Below are positions 8,612 to 17,017 of a DNA stretch of 64,000 bases, one piece after another. The notes under the pieces were generated by a model. It was given only the letters and a program-made list of their open reading frames with translations. It was not told where the DNA came from and did no database searches. Source of the stretch: Leadbetterella sp040829825 (GTDB lineage: Bacteria; Bacteroidota; Bacteroidia; Cytophagales; Spirosomataceae). The stretch lies in the NCBI RefSeq assembly GCF_040829825.1, contig NZ_JBFOLH010000002.1; one strand, given 5' to 3'. Both the position numbers and the translations under genes were made by a program. Every line of letters begins with the position of its first letter. The first letter of the stretch is position 1.

Positions 8612-11600
8612 TTAGAAGGTAAGATTTAAGCCGATCAAAAATTGCCGCGGAGTAGGAAAGCCCGAGTAATCTACCCCCAGGTTCTGATCACTGCTGGCCG
8701 TCTGGTCGGTGGTATTGCCCGATACCAGCCCCAGGTCAGGATCTGCCCCGCTGTATTTGGTGAGCGTGAAGAGGTTCTGGGCCTGCAGGTATACCCTTAA
8801 ATTGCTCATTTTTATTTTCTGAGCTGCTTTAAACGGTAAGGTATACCCGATCTGTACGTTTTTGGCCCGCAGAAACGACCCGTCTTCCACGTAAAACGAA
8901 GTAGAATTACCGGTTACGAAAGACGTATAGCCGTTTTCTTCGCCTACACCTATGCGCGGGGTCTTGGCGGTTGATGCCGTTTCGGGAGTCCAGGCGTCGG
9001 TCATTTTATTCACGCTGATGCCGCCGCCCAGAACGTTCATGTAGGTAAAGAATTTGGTATAATTGAAGATCTCGCTTCCCTGGTTCCAGAACAGGAAGGT
9101 ATTGAAATCAAAATCTTTGTAAACCAGGCCGATATTCATGCCCAGCTGGAAATCAGGATGGGGCGAGCCCAGCACTACCCGGTCGGCAGTGGTAATGTTC
9201 CCGTCTCCGTCTACATCGCGGTATTTCCATGTACCCACCACGGCAGGGGCTCCGTTAATTTTCGGACCGGAATTGACCTCTTCGGCCGAGTTGTAGAAAC
9301 CTGCAATGTCGTACCCGAAAAACGAGGAGATGGCCATGTCTTTGGTGGTGATGAGCACGTTATTCAGGCGGCCGGTGGCTACATATTGGGCCGTGTTCTC
9401 GTCGTTCAGCTTGGTCAGCTTGTTTTTGTAATGGGTAAACGACATTGACACGTCGTATTTCAGGTGATTGCTGATACGTCCCTGGTTCCCTATCTGCAGA
9501 TCAATACCCCGGTTACGCATGGTACCCAGGTTGATCAGCGGCTTGTTCACAATAGGCTCCAGCCCGTTCCTGAGCGAAGGCACCAGCAGGTCGCGGGTGT
9601 TTTTCTGGTAAACGTCCACGCTGAAATTCCAGGCTCCCTGGTTGAGTGAGCCGTCCAGTCCTACGTTAATGGTTTCGGTAGTTTCCCATTTGGTTTTCTG
9701 GTTCCCCTGCGAAGCCCACCCGTACCCCTGGGTAGAACCGTTGGTTACGCCACCAATATTGTAAAAATCGGTATTGGGCGATGAGCGGTAGGTAGAGTAC
9801 TGGTTAAATGCCGGTACGTTGGAAATACTGCCGATCTGTCCCCAGCCCGCACGCAGCTTCAGGTCATTTACCCAGCTCAGCTCTTTTAAAAACGGCTCGT
9901 CTGAGATCCTCCATCCTACACCGATGGCCGGGAAGTTGGCGTAGCGCACTTCAGGTCCGAAGAGAGAGGATCCGTCTCTCCGGAAGGTGGCATTGAACAG
10001 GTATTTATCTTTCCAGGTATAATCTACCCGGCCAAAATAAGAGAACAGTGAATTGGCATACAGCACATTATTAACAGCCGTTATGTCGCCCAGTGAGCTG
10101 GGGAGCCCGGTGTTAAGCGAAATAAAGTCGGGGTCTTCCGAGTCATAATTGTTTTTGGCCGTATTGATTGATTTGCCCCGGTTTTTGATGGCTTCGGTAC
10201 CGGCCAGCACTTTTACATCGTGCAGGTTATTGAAGTTCCGGTGGTAGCTGAGCGTATTACTCCAGGTCCAGCTGAGGTAGGCGCCTGCCCCCTCTTCCAG
10301 CTGGGTCACTTTGCGAGCCTCGGCTCTTTCATATTCTTTTAAATATACCCGGTAAATATCCGAATTGTAGGCATCAATACCAATAGAAGACCGGAACACC
10401 AGCTCTTTCATCAGGGTTACATCGGCAAAGATGTTTCCGAATGTACGCAGGTTTTTGTTGGTCCAGTCTTTTCTCCGGTACAGCGTGGCTACCGGGTTAT
10501 ACCCCACACCGGATATCCCACCGATCAGCGAGCCTCCGAAACCGCCTTTGATGTCGTATACGGGTGTAAACGGCGTGCTGCGGTAGGCATTGGCCCAGGC
10601 GCTGGTTTCACCGATCACCACGTTATCTCCCCTGCGGTTGTCATAAGACACCTGCACATTCTCGCCCAGGGTCAGGAAAGAGGTGGCTTTGAAGCTGGAA
10701 TTCAGCCGTACGGAATACCGGTCATAGCCGGTATATTTGAAGGTACCTTCCTGGTTGAAATAATTCAGGCCCAGGGAGTAGGTAGAAGTTTCGGTGCCGC
10801 CGCTGGCATTCAGCTGATGAGTCTGGATAAGCCCGTTCTGCGACATGGCCCTGAACCAGTCGGTACCGGGGCTGGTCCTGAAAATCTGGTACGCGTTAGC
10901 ATAATCGGAAATGGTGTACAGATCCGGGTTAATTCTCGGGTCTGAAGCACTCACGCCGCCCCTGAAGGTATTGCTCACCACGTAGTATTCGGGTATTGAA
11001 AACGAATTGTGCTGGCCGAATACGGGGTCGATATGGGTTTCAGGAGTGGTTATCCGGAGGTAGTCTACCAGCTGGGCCGTACTCATTAATTCAGGTGTGC
11101 GGTTCAGAGGCAGGGCCTGTACACCCATGTACGTATTGTAAGAAACGACGGTTTTGTTGGGTTTTCCCTGTTTGGTAGTGATAATGATCACCCCGTTAGC
11201 GGCCCGGGCTCCGTAAATAGACGCCGATGAGGCATCTTTCAGCACCTGGATAGATTCTATATCCTGGGGATTAATGCGGGAGCCGTCAGTAGTAGGTACT
11301 CCGTCTATCACATACAGAGGGTTGTTGTTCCCGTATGATGAAAACCCCCGGATACGGATATTGGCAGAACTGCCCGGATCTCCCGTACTACTGACTGTCA
11401 CTCCCGATGCCCTTCCCTGTAACTGGGTTACCAGGTTAGCTGAGGGGGTAGCGTTAAGCTCTGACGCTTTAACAACCGACACCGCACCAATGATATCTTT
11501 TTTCTGCTGGGCGGTATAGCCCGTCACCACCAGCTCAGACAATAAGCTTACTTCGGGGTACAGCCGGATATTCAGTACGTTCTGGTTTCCCACTTTGATT

Positions 11601-12151
11601 TCTTCTGTTTTGTACCCCACAAACCGGAAGATCAGCACGCCGTCATCCGGAACATCTATGGAAAACCGCCCGTCGCCGTCGGTAAATACACCTTTGGTTG
11701 TGCCTTTCAGCTCAATGGTCACGCCGGCCAGCGCTTTGTTATTTTCATCTACCACGGTTCCCGTGACTGACCGGTCATTGATGATGCCCATGCCTTTTCT
11801 GACCAGGATGATCTGCCGCCCCTGTACTTTGTAGTCAAGATTCATGGGTTTGAGCAGGATTTCGAGCAGCTCGCCCAGCGAGCCATCCTGCATTTGCAGC
11901 GATAGCCGCCGGTGGGTGTTGACCAGCGATGTGCTGTACAGGAACCGGACGTCAGAGGCCCTTTCTATCTCGGAAAATGCCTCCTTGATTGTCAGGTTAT
12001 CCAGTTTAATACTTACCGCACTGTTAAGAAAATTCTGAGCGTTGGTCTTGGCATAAGACGCGCCGAATAACACAATAGAAAAAAGTATTTGGGTCAGGGT
12101 TATTCGCATGATTTTGAATCCAATCTCATGGACTTGTAAACTGTTTTTCAT
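8612..12151 (-). CDS. SusC/RagA-family TonB-dependent receptor with STN domain
   Basis: A 1179-residue outer-membrane importer. An ATG at 12151 was preferred over a TTG 42 nt upstream because it gives the typical long leader ending ASYAKTNAQ. Domains in order are an STN signalling domain (about 30-105, VSIKLDNLTIKEAFSEIERAS), a carboxypeptidase-like beta domain (about 120-205, VTGTVVDENNKALAGVTIELKG), the plug (IRGFSSYG, YVIDGVP, SASIYGARAANGVIIITTK) and a 22-strand barrel ending QFLIGLNLTF. The STN domain matches the upstream FecR and ECF sigma genes: ligand binding should signal through FecR to release sigma. It pairs with the downstream SusD. Confidence 0.95.
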   Translation of the reverse strand: MKNSLQVHEIGFKIMRITLTQILFSIVLFGASYAKTNAQNFLNSAVSIKLDNLTIKEAFSEIERASDVRFLYSTSLVNTHRRLSLQMQDGSLGELLEILLKPMNLDYKVQGRQIILVRKGMGIINDRSVTGTVVDENNKALAGVTIELKGTTKGVFTDGDGRFSIDVPDDGVLIFRFVGYKTEEIKVGNQNVLNIRLYPEVSLLSELVVTGYTAQQKKDIIGAVSVVKASELNATPSANLVTQLQGRASGVTVSSTGDPGSSANIRIRGFSSYGNNNPLYVIDGVPTTDGSRINPQDIESIQVLKDASSASIYGARAANGVIIITTKQGKPNKTVVSYNTYMGVQALPLNRTPELMSTAQLVDYLRITTPETHIDPVFGQHNSFSIPEYYVVSNTFRGGVSASDPRINPDLYTISDYANAYQIFRTSPGTDWFRAMSQNGLIQTHQLNASGGTETSTYSLGLNYFNQEGTFKYTGYDRYSVRLNSSFKATSFLTLGENVQVSYDNRRGDNVVIGETSAWANAYRSTPFTPVYDIKGGFGGSLIGGISGVGYNPVATLYRRKDWTNKNLRTFGNIFADVTLMKELVFRSSIGIDAYNSDIYRVYLKEYERAEARKVTQLEEGAGAYLSWTWSNTLSYHRNFNNLHDVKVLAGTEAIKNRGKSINTAKNNYDSEDPDFISLNTGLPSSLGDITAVNNVLYANSLFSYFGRVDYTWKDKYLFNATFRRDGSSLFGPEVRYANFPAIGVGWRISDEPFLKELSWVNDLKLRAGWGQIGSISNVPAFNQYSTYRSSPNTDFYNIGGVTNGSTQGYGWASQGNQKTKWETTETINVGLDGSLNQGAWNFSVDVYQKNTRDLLVPSLRNGLEPIVNKPLINLGTMRNRGIDLQIGNQGRISNHLKYDVSMSFTHYKNKLTKLNDENTAQYVATGRLNNVLITTKDMAISSFFGYDIAGFYNSAEEVNSGPKINGAPAVVGTWKYRDVDGDGNITTADRVVLGSPHPDFQLGMNIGLVYKDFDFNTFLFWNQGSEIFNYTKFFTYMNVLGGGISVNKMTDAWTPETASTAKTPRIGVGEENGYTSFVTGNSTSFYVEDGSFLRAKNVQIGYTLPFKAAQKIKMSNLRVYLQAQNLFTLTKYSGADPDLGLVSGNTTDQTASSDQNLGVDYSGFPTPRQFLIGLNLTF

Positions 12152-12230
12152 ACATTTGTTTGTTTTTGTTAGGTTAAAAAATTGACAAAACACTCCCTGT
12201 CTGAGCTCGAAAGTCAGATTCAGGATTAAG

Positions 12231-12267
12231 GGAAAAACGGGTCAGTAGTGTGGCAGCACTGCTGACC
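12231..12267 (-). terminator. Hairpin between fecR-like and susC-like genes
   Basis: An 11-bp stem with one wobble pair, GGTCAGTAGTG (12240-12250) with CACTGCTGACC (12257-12267), is followed on the minus strand by CG and five T residues. It would end or attenuate the sigma/fecR transcript ahead of susC, separating regulatory from structural genes. Confidence 0.6.
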
Positions 12268-12332
12268 TTTGTTATTTCCTTTCTAAGAAGAATTCGGCCT
12301 GTTTTTCATTAGAAGAATTGTTTTAAGGTTGA

Positions 12333-13391
12333 TTATTTAATTATTATCCCGTCAGGTCTTACTTCGTATCCCGCTTCAATGGCCTTACAGATCATCTCTA
12401 TCTTGTCATAAAGGGGCTCGTCTGAAAGGTGTGCTGTCAGCTTCACATTTTGCCACTTGTCTTTGTCGTAAGCAATGTTCACATTATAGGCCAGCTCAAG
12501 ATCGGCAATAATGCGGGCCAGCGGTTCATCATCAAAGTCAAACTTCATTTGCTGTACGGCATGGTTCAGCTCGGTGAGCTCACGTTTTACAATAGGTGAC
12601 AGCTTCATGGTGGTTCTCTCCAGGTCTATTTTCTGGTTTTCCACCAGGTAGTTTCCATCCAGTTCTTTTGATTCCAGTATTCTCTTCTTCCGCGGATCTT
12701 TCTGGGTGATCACCTCTACCTTTCCTGATTTGACGATCACCTCTATTTTAGCCGAATTCTCGGGTGCCTTTATGGTAAAGCTGGTTCCCAGCACTTTGGT
12801 GATCAGCTCATTGGAGTAAACAAAAAACGGTTTTTGCGGATTTTTCGACACTTCAAAAAAGCCTTCGCCCGAGAGGTAAACTTCGCGCTTTTCGCGGTTG
12901 TACCCGGATATGGAGTAGCCGATGCGGCTTCCCTGGTAAAGCACCACCGAGCTCCGGTCAGGCAGGCTGATAAATACGGGATCAGGGCCGTCATTCCGGA
13001 TCTCCTTATAATCTGATGGCGCTACTTCTGCAATCAGGTTTTCATAGGAAACCCGTGAGCCGGCGTTTTCGTACCGGTATATTCCCAGGAAAACCAGCAA
13101 AGCCGCTGCCATGGAACCGACAGCCCAAAGCCATTTCCTGCTGCGGTAGGCCGGCCGGAGGCTTTCCGGGCCGCTGATGCGTTGCCACACTTCAGTAGCT
13201 TCTGAGGGGTCTATGCTGACTTCAGGAGCTGTGGCAGCCGCTTTAACAAGCAGTGCGGCCTGGAGAATAATTTGCTGCTGCGCAGGATCAGATGCCATAG
13301 CCGACTCCCAGAAAGTATGATTTTCATTGGATCTTACCCATTGTATAAATGAGTCGTCCATCACAAGATCTTCTATTTTATAATGTTTCAT
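12333..13391 (-). CDS. FecR-family anti-sigma factor
   Basis: A 352-residue single-pass inner-membrane regulator. The cytoplasmic N-terminal part (about 1-85) should hold the ECF sigma factor. One transmembrane helix is at about 87-105 (WLWAVGSMAAALLVFLGIY). The periplasmic FecR domain (about 130-235) contains DRSSVVLYQGSRIGYS, EVYLSGEGFFEV and FTIKAPENSAKIEVIVKSGKVEV. The Bacteroidota-type C-terminal domain (DUF4974, about 275-352) contains FDFDDEPLARIIADLELAYNV and is predicted to touch the receptor STN domain. It lies between the sigma gene and susC, the usual trans-envelope signalling set. Confidence 0.93.
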   Translation of the reverse strand: MKHYKIEDLVMDDSFIQWVRSNENHTFWESAMASDPAQQQIILQAALLVKAAATAPEVSIDPSEATEVWQRISGPESLRPAYRSRKWLWAVGSMAAALLVFLGIYRYENAGSRVSYENLIAEVAPSDYKEIRNDGPDPVFISLPDRSSVVLYQGSRIGYSISGYNREKREVYLSGEGFFEVSKNPQKPFFVYSNELITKVLGTSFTIKAPENSAKIEVIVKSGKVEVITQKDPRKKRILESKELDGNYLVENQKIDLERTTMKLSPIVKRELTELNHAVQQMKFDFDDEPLARIIADLELAYNVNIAYDKDKWQNVKLTAHLSDEPLYDKIEMICKAIEAGYEVRPDGIIIK

Positions 13392-13479
13392 AATGAACAG
13401 GGGTATAATACAATCTGAACCGGCTTTATTGATATAAAGCGGCTTTTTTCCGGTTTAACTCACTTAACGAAAAAAAAAA

Positions 13480-14007
13480 TTACAGCAGGTAGGAGCGGAG
13501 GCTGACAATGGCCCGCCGGATGATGTTGCGAACCGATTGTTCATTCATGTTCATGATAGAGGCTACTTCATCAAAGGTAAAGCCCTCGTAGTATTTCAGG
13601 CGAAGCGCTTCCTGCTGGCGGACGGTCAGCTTTTCAATTCCTTTGGAAAGCTGCCGGAGATACCGGTTTTCGGTTTCTTTTGTGATCAGGTGCTGTTCGC
13701 ACGAATCAACGGCGGGCAGGTCATTTTCGGCCAGGGCTAAGGGAGTGAAAACGTCTTCCCGGCCGGTGCTCACCTGCAGCCTTCTCCTGAGCGACCTGAA
13801 CAGGTAGAATTTGACGGAAGTAGTTTCGGAAAGATTGGCCCTTAGCCGCCACAAATCGGTAAACAGCTCCTGGATGGCATCTTTTACCCGCGGCCTGTCG
13901 GGTACGAAATGGTACCCGTAGCTGTACAGCACCGCAAAGAAGGTTTCATAGATCTGAGAAAATGCCTTTTCATCTCCGGCGATAAAGCTTCGCCACAGTC
14001 CGGTCAT
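13480..14007 (-). CDS. ECF RNA polymerase sigma factor (FecI-like)
   Basis: A 175-residue ECF sigma factor predicted to transcribe the downstream SusC/SusD genes. An ATG at 14007 was chosen because it gives the usual N-terminus (MTGLWRSFIAGDEKAFSQIY); a TTG at 14040 would add 11 residues. Region 2 covers about 10-80 (AFSQIYETFFAVLYSYG, VKDAIQELFTDLWR), and region 4 covers about 115-170 (KLTVRQQEALRLKYYEGFTFDEVASI, NEQSVRNIIRRA). It is followed by its anti-sigma factor, 88 nt downstream of the stop. Confidence 0.93.
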   Translation of the reverse strand: MTGLWRSFIAGDEKAFSQIYETFFAVLYSYGYHFVPDRPRVKDAIQELFTDLWRLRANLSETTSVKFYLFRSLRRRLQVSTGREDVFTPLALAENDLPAVDSCEQHLITKETENRYLRQLSKGIEKLTVRQQEALRLKYYEGFTFDEVASIMNMNEQSVRNIIRRAIVSLRSYLL

Positions 14008-14124
14008 TTTTTCTTCATTAATATATGAGTACCTTGCCAATACACCGCTGAATAAGTTACAAAGCTAAATAATTTATGAAAAGGTCAATGGTATTTTCTG
14101 CTTCGAAACAAAAGCGGTACCATC

Positions 14125-15165
14125 TCACCCCAGCACTTCGTATACTTTCAGCTCTGTAGATTTGTTTTTGACCTTCAGGGTGCCTACTTCATTGCATTCA
14201 AATGACTCGCGAATGGTCAGGTAATCGTCGTGAGCGATCAGGATCTGGCCCGGCCGGGCCGACGACTGCAGCCGCTGAGCGGTATTCACCGTATCGCCGA
14301 TCACGGTATAATCGAGCCGCTTCAACGTTACAGAGCCGATATTCCCCGATACCATTTCCCCGCTTTTTATACCGGTGGCCAGCTTCGGGATAAAATCAGA
14401 CCGGCCCTCCAGGGGCTCGGATATCTTGTTGATCTCCTCCCGCACCCGCAGCGCCGCTTCGATGGCCCGGTCGAGGTGGTAATCACCCTTGAAAATGGCC
14501 ATGATGGCATCGCCCATGAACTTGTCAACTATACCGTTCTGGGCAATGATCTCTTTGACCATGATGTCGAAGTACTTGTTGATCAGCTTCACCACCACAT
14601 CGGGTTTTTCCTTCTCAGAAATAGCTGTAAACCCGCAGATGTCCATAAAAATGGCGGTAGCGGTGATGATTTCGTTGGAAACAATCGATTGCTCAAATTC
14701 CTGGCGTGACATAAACTTCAGCACCGAGTCATCTACGTACATGCGCAGGATATTGTTCTCCCGGATGGCATTGAAGGTTTGCCGGATCTGCTCAATGTGC
14801 CGGATGGTCTTTTCCATGGTTACCTCCAGGTCATCAAAATTTACCGGTTTGCACACAAAATCAAAAGCACCCCGGTTCATGGCCGTGCGTATGTTCTCCA
14901 TATCGCCGTAAGCCGACACCATCACCACTTTCACCAGCGGGTTATTTTCATTTATTTTGATCAGGAGGGTCAGGCCGTCCATCTCCGGCATATTGATGTC
15001 GCTCAGTACCAGCGAAATATCCGGGTTGGTGTCCATAACCTCCAGGGCTTCGCGGCCGTTGGCGGCAAACACAAACTCGTATTTATTTTCGCGGATCTGC
15101 TTCCGGAACTTTTGCTTGATCAGGATCTGCAGATCACTTTCATCGTCAACTACCAGGATCTTCAT
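14125..15165 (-). CDS. Receiver domain fused to class III adenylate/guanylate cyclase
   Basis: A 346-residue output protein. Residues 1-120 are a receiver with the acidic pair in VVDDESD, the phospho-acceptor Asp in VLSDINMPEMDGL and Lys in FVCKPV. After a helical linker, residues about 165-345 form a class III cyclase: metal-binding Asp in IFMDICGFT and in VDKFMGDAIMAIF, and the transition-state region DYTVIGDTVNTAQRLQ. Lys in the KFMGD motif favours ATP, so cAMP is the likely product. Its start overlaps the stop of the upstream receiver gene by 4 nt (ATGA). Phosphorylation by the neighbouring kinase probably controls cyclase activity. Confidence 0.9.
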   Translation of the reverse strand: MKILVVDDESDLQILIKQKFRKQIRENKYEFVFAANGREALEVMDTNPDISLVLSDINMPEMDGLTLLIKINENNPLVKVVMVSAYGDMENIRTAMNRGAFDFVCKPVNFDDLEVTMEKTIRHIEQIRQTFNAIRENNILRMYVDDSVLKFMSRQEFEQSIVSNEIITATAIFMDICGFTAISEKEKPDVVVKLINKYFDIMVKEIIAQNGIVDKFMGDAIMAIFKGDYHLDRAIEAALRVREEINKISEPLEGRSDFIPKLATGIKSGEMVSGNIGSVTLKRLDYTVIGDTVNTAQRLQSSARPGQILIAHDDYLTIRESFECNEVGTLKVKNKSTELKVYEVLG

Positions 15166-15530
15166 TTCAAAAGTTTGGTTTTCAGTTCGTTAAAATCCAG
15201 TGGTTTGGTGAGGAAATCATCGGCACCCAGGCTCATGGCTGCGTTGCGGTTCACGTCGTCGCCGTATGCGGTGATCATCATCACCTGCGGAGGGGCTATG
15301 GGATGCGTGCCGCGGATACGGCGGAGCAGCTCCAGGCCGGTCATTCCCGGCATGTTAATGTCTGAAAGGATCAGCACCGACTCCGGGTTCCTGTCTTTGA
15401 GGTATTCCAGGGCCTCTTCACCCGAGAATACAAAAGTGAAGCTCGTTTGCCCGCTCCGTATTTCTTTCCTGAATTTTTGCAGGAACAGGTCTTTGATATC
15501 AGTCTCGTCATCCACTACCAGGATATTCAT
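15162..15530 (-). CDS. Stand-alone CheY-like response regulator
   Basis: A 122-residue single receiver domain with no output module. It has the acidic pocket in VVDDETD, the phospho-Asp in LILSDINMPGMTGL, the conserved Thr in MMITAYGD and Lys in FLTKPL. The ATG at 15530 was taken; a TTG two codons upstream is less likely. It lies 12 nt after the kinase and overlaps the receiver-cyclase by 4 nt, so the three genes form one operon. It resembles the receiver of the cyclase, suggesting duplication, and may act as a phosphate sink or an intermediate. Confidence 0.92.
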   Translation of the reverse strand: MNILVVDDETDIKDLFLQKFRKEIRSGQTSFTFVFSGEEALEYLKDRNPESVLILSDINMPGMTGLELLRRIRGTHPIAPPQVMMITAYGDDVNRNAAMSLGADDFLTKPLDFNELKTKLLK

Positions 15531-15542
15531 AGCCAATTATAT

Positions 15543-16883
15543 TTAAGAAACCGGCAGGCAGATGATAAACTGCGTGCCTTCGCCTTCCTTACTTTCCAAT
15601 GTGATCTCTCCCGAATGCCCCTTGGTGATAATATCGTAGCTGAGCGAAAGGCCCAGGCCCGTACCCTGCCCGGTGGGCTTTGTGGTAAAGAAAGGCTGGA
15701 ATATCTTGTTTTTCAGCTCATCCGGGATCCCTGACCCGTTGTCAGAGACCGTTATTTTAACGGCTTTCTCTGCCGGCAGGTTTTCGGTGGCAATGGTTAC
15801 CATGGGCTTGTATCCCGGGATGTTTTCGCGGGCTTTTTTGCTGACGGCGTAAAAAGCGTTGTTGCAAAGGTTGAGCAGCACCCGGCCGAGGTCCTGGGGA
15901 ATGCCCTGAACCGGCGGAAGGGCAGGGTCGGCCTGTACTTTAAAGTCGGAATTAAACGATTTGTCTTTGGCCCGCAAGCCGTGGAAGCTCAGCTTGATGT
16001 ATTCTTCTGCCAGGGTATTCAGGTCTATCTGCTGTCTTTCGCCCGTACTGGCCCTGGAATGTTCCAGCATGTTTTTAACAATGCCGCTGGCCCGCTTGCC
16101 GTGGTAAGAGATCTTCTGGAGATTCTGAACGAGGTCTTCAATAATGTCGGCAGAATTTTCAGGCAGCCGGGTTGCGCTGAGCTCTTCCTTCAGCTCATCG
16201 AGCAGCTCGGTGCTTACTTCTGAAAAGTTATTGACAAAGTTCAGCGGGTTTTGTATTTCATGAGCAATACCGGCGGTAAGCTCGCCCAGCGAGGCCAGCT
16301 TCTCCTGCTGGATAAGCTGGTTCTGGGTTTGCTTCAGCTCTTCCAGCGTTTCTTCCAGCTGGTTTTTTTGCTGGAGGATCTCGTTGGTTCTTTCCCTGAC
16401 CAGGTCCTCCAGTGCTTCATTTTCATGAATTACTTTTTCTTTTTGCTCTTTTTCGCGCCGGAGTGTATTCAGCTGGTTCTTTGCGCTCACCCCAAATGCA
16501 AAAAGCCATACCATGGTGATCACATTGAGGAGGTCGAGGTAGTCGTCTACGGTTTTGTAGAGCGCCGGAAGGGTGTATTTGATCAGGAATACTAAAACGA
16601 AATAAATGTAATAGGGCAGGCCGGCTTTCAGGAGGCTTCCGGCCAGGATGTTCTCTCTTTCCTGGTACAATACGTAGATCAGGTACGAGAGTACAGCGAT
16701 CCAGCCTGCTTCGGCAATGAATTTGAACGAGCTGCCTAAAATAATATCAGCGCTCATCAGGCACGGTACCACCAGGAAGTTGAGCACCTTCAATACATCA
16801 ATATTGTTCCGGAAATACCGTGAAGTATCCAGGTTCTTGCGAATGATGTTCAGCGCAAAAAAGCAAATAAAGAAATTCAGCAT
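15543..16883 (-). CDS. Membrane-bound sensor histidine kinase
   Basis: A 446-residue kinase. The first ~140 residues hold about four hydrophobic segments with little periplasmic sequence, so sensing is probably in the membrane. A coiled coil follows (about 145-200, rich in E, K, Q and L). The H-box is LGELTAGIAHEIQNPLNF. The ATPase domain has the N-box (LNLCNNAFYAV), G1 (VSDNGSGIP), an F-box (FQPFFTTKP) and G2 (GTGLGLSLSYDI). It heads an operon with a lone receiver and a receiver-cyclase, so its signal is probably converted to cAMP. The stimulus is unknown. Confidence 0.92.
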   Translation of the reverse strand: MLNFFICFFALNIIRKNLDTSRYFRNNIDVLKVLNFLVVPCLMSADIILGSSFKFIAEAGWIAVLSYLIYVLYQERENILAGSLLKAGLPYYIYFVLVFLIKYTLPALYKTVDDYLDLLNVITMVWLFAFGVSAKNQLNTLRREKEQKEKVIHENEALEDLVRERTNEILQQKNQLEETLEELKQTQNQLIQQEKLASLGELTAGIAHEIQNPLNFVNNFSEVSTELLDELKEELSATRLPENSADIIEDLVQNLQKISYHGKRASGIVKNMLEHSRASTGERQQIDLNTLAEEYIKLSFHGLRAKDKSFNSDFKVQADPALPPVQGIPQDLGRVLLNLCNNAFYAVSKKARENIPGYKPMVTIATENLPAEKAVKITVSDNGSGIPDELKNKIFQPFFTTKPTGQGTGLGLSLSYDIITKGHSGEITLESKEGEGTQFIICLPVS

Positions 16884-16936
16884 CGGATTGTTCCCGCTTT
16901 AAACCGGCCACAATATAGTGAAAAACCATTAGCTAA

Positions 16937-16975
16937 AGGAGAAAAGATGCGGAAGTCTGCCGCTCATCTTCTCCT
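16937..16975 (-). terminator. Candidate hairpin after cysN
   Basis: An imperfect stem between 16937-16952 (AGGAGAAAAGATGCGG) and 16960-16975 (CCGCTCATCTTCTCCT) lies 43 nt past the cysN stop on the minus strand. A second short stem, GCCGG/CCGGC, is at 16990-17005. Only a short T-tract follows, so termination here is tentative. Confidence 0.45.
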
Positions 16976-17017
16976 GAAAAGGTCTTTAAGCCGGCTGATA
17001 CCGGCCGGAACTGCTGA

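Noticed and set aside
14779..15546. 255-codon open frame on the plus strand
   Set aside because: Antisense to the two receiver genes, which have complete phospho-acceptor sites.
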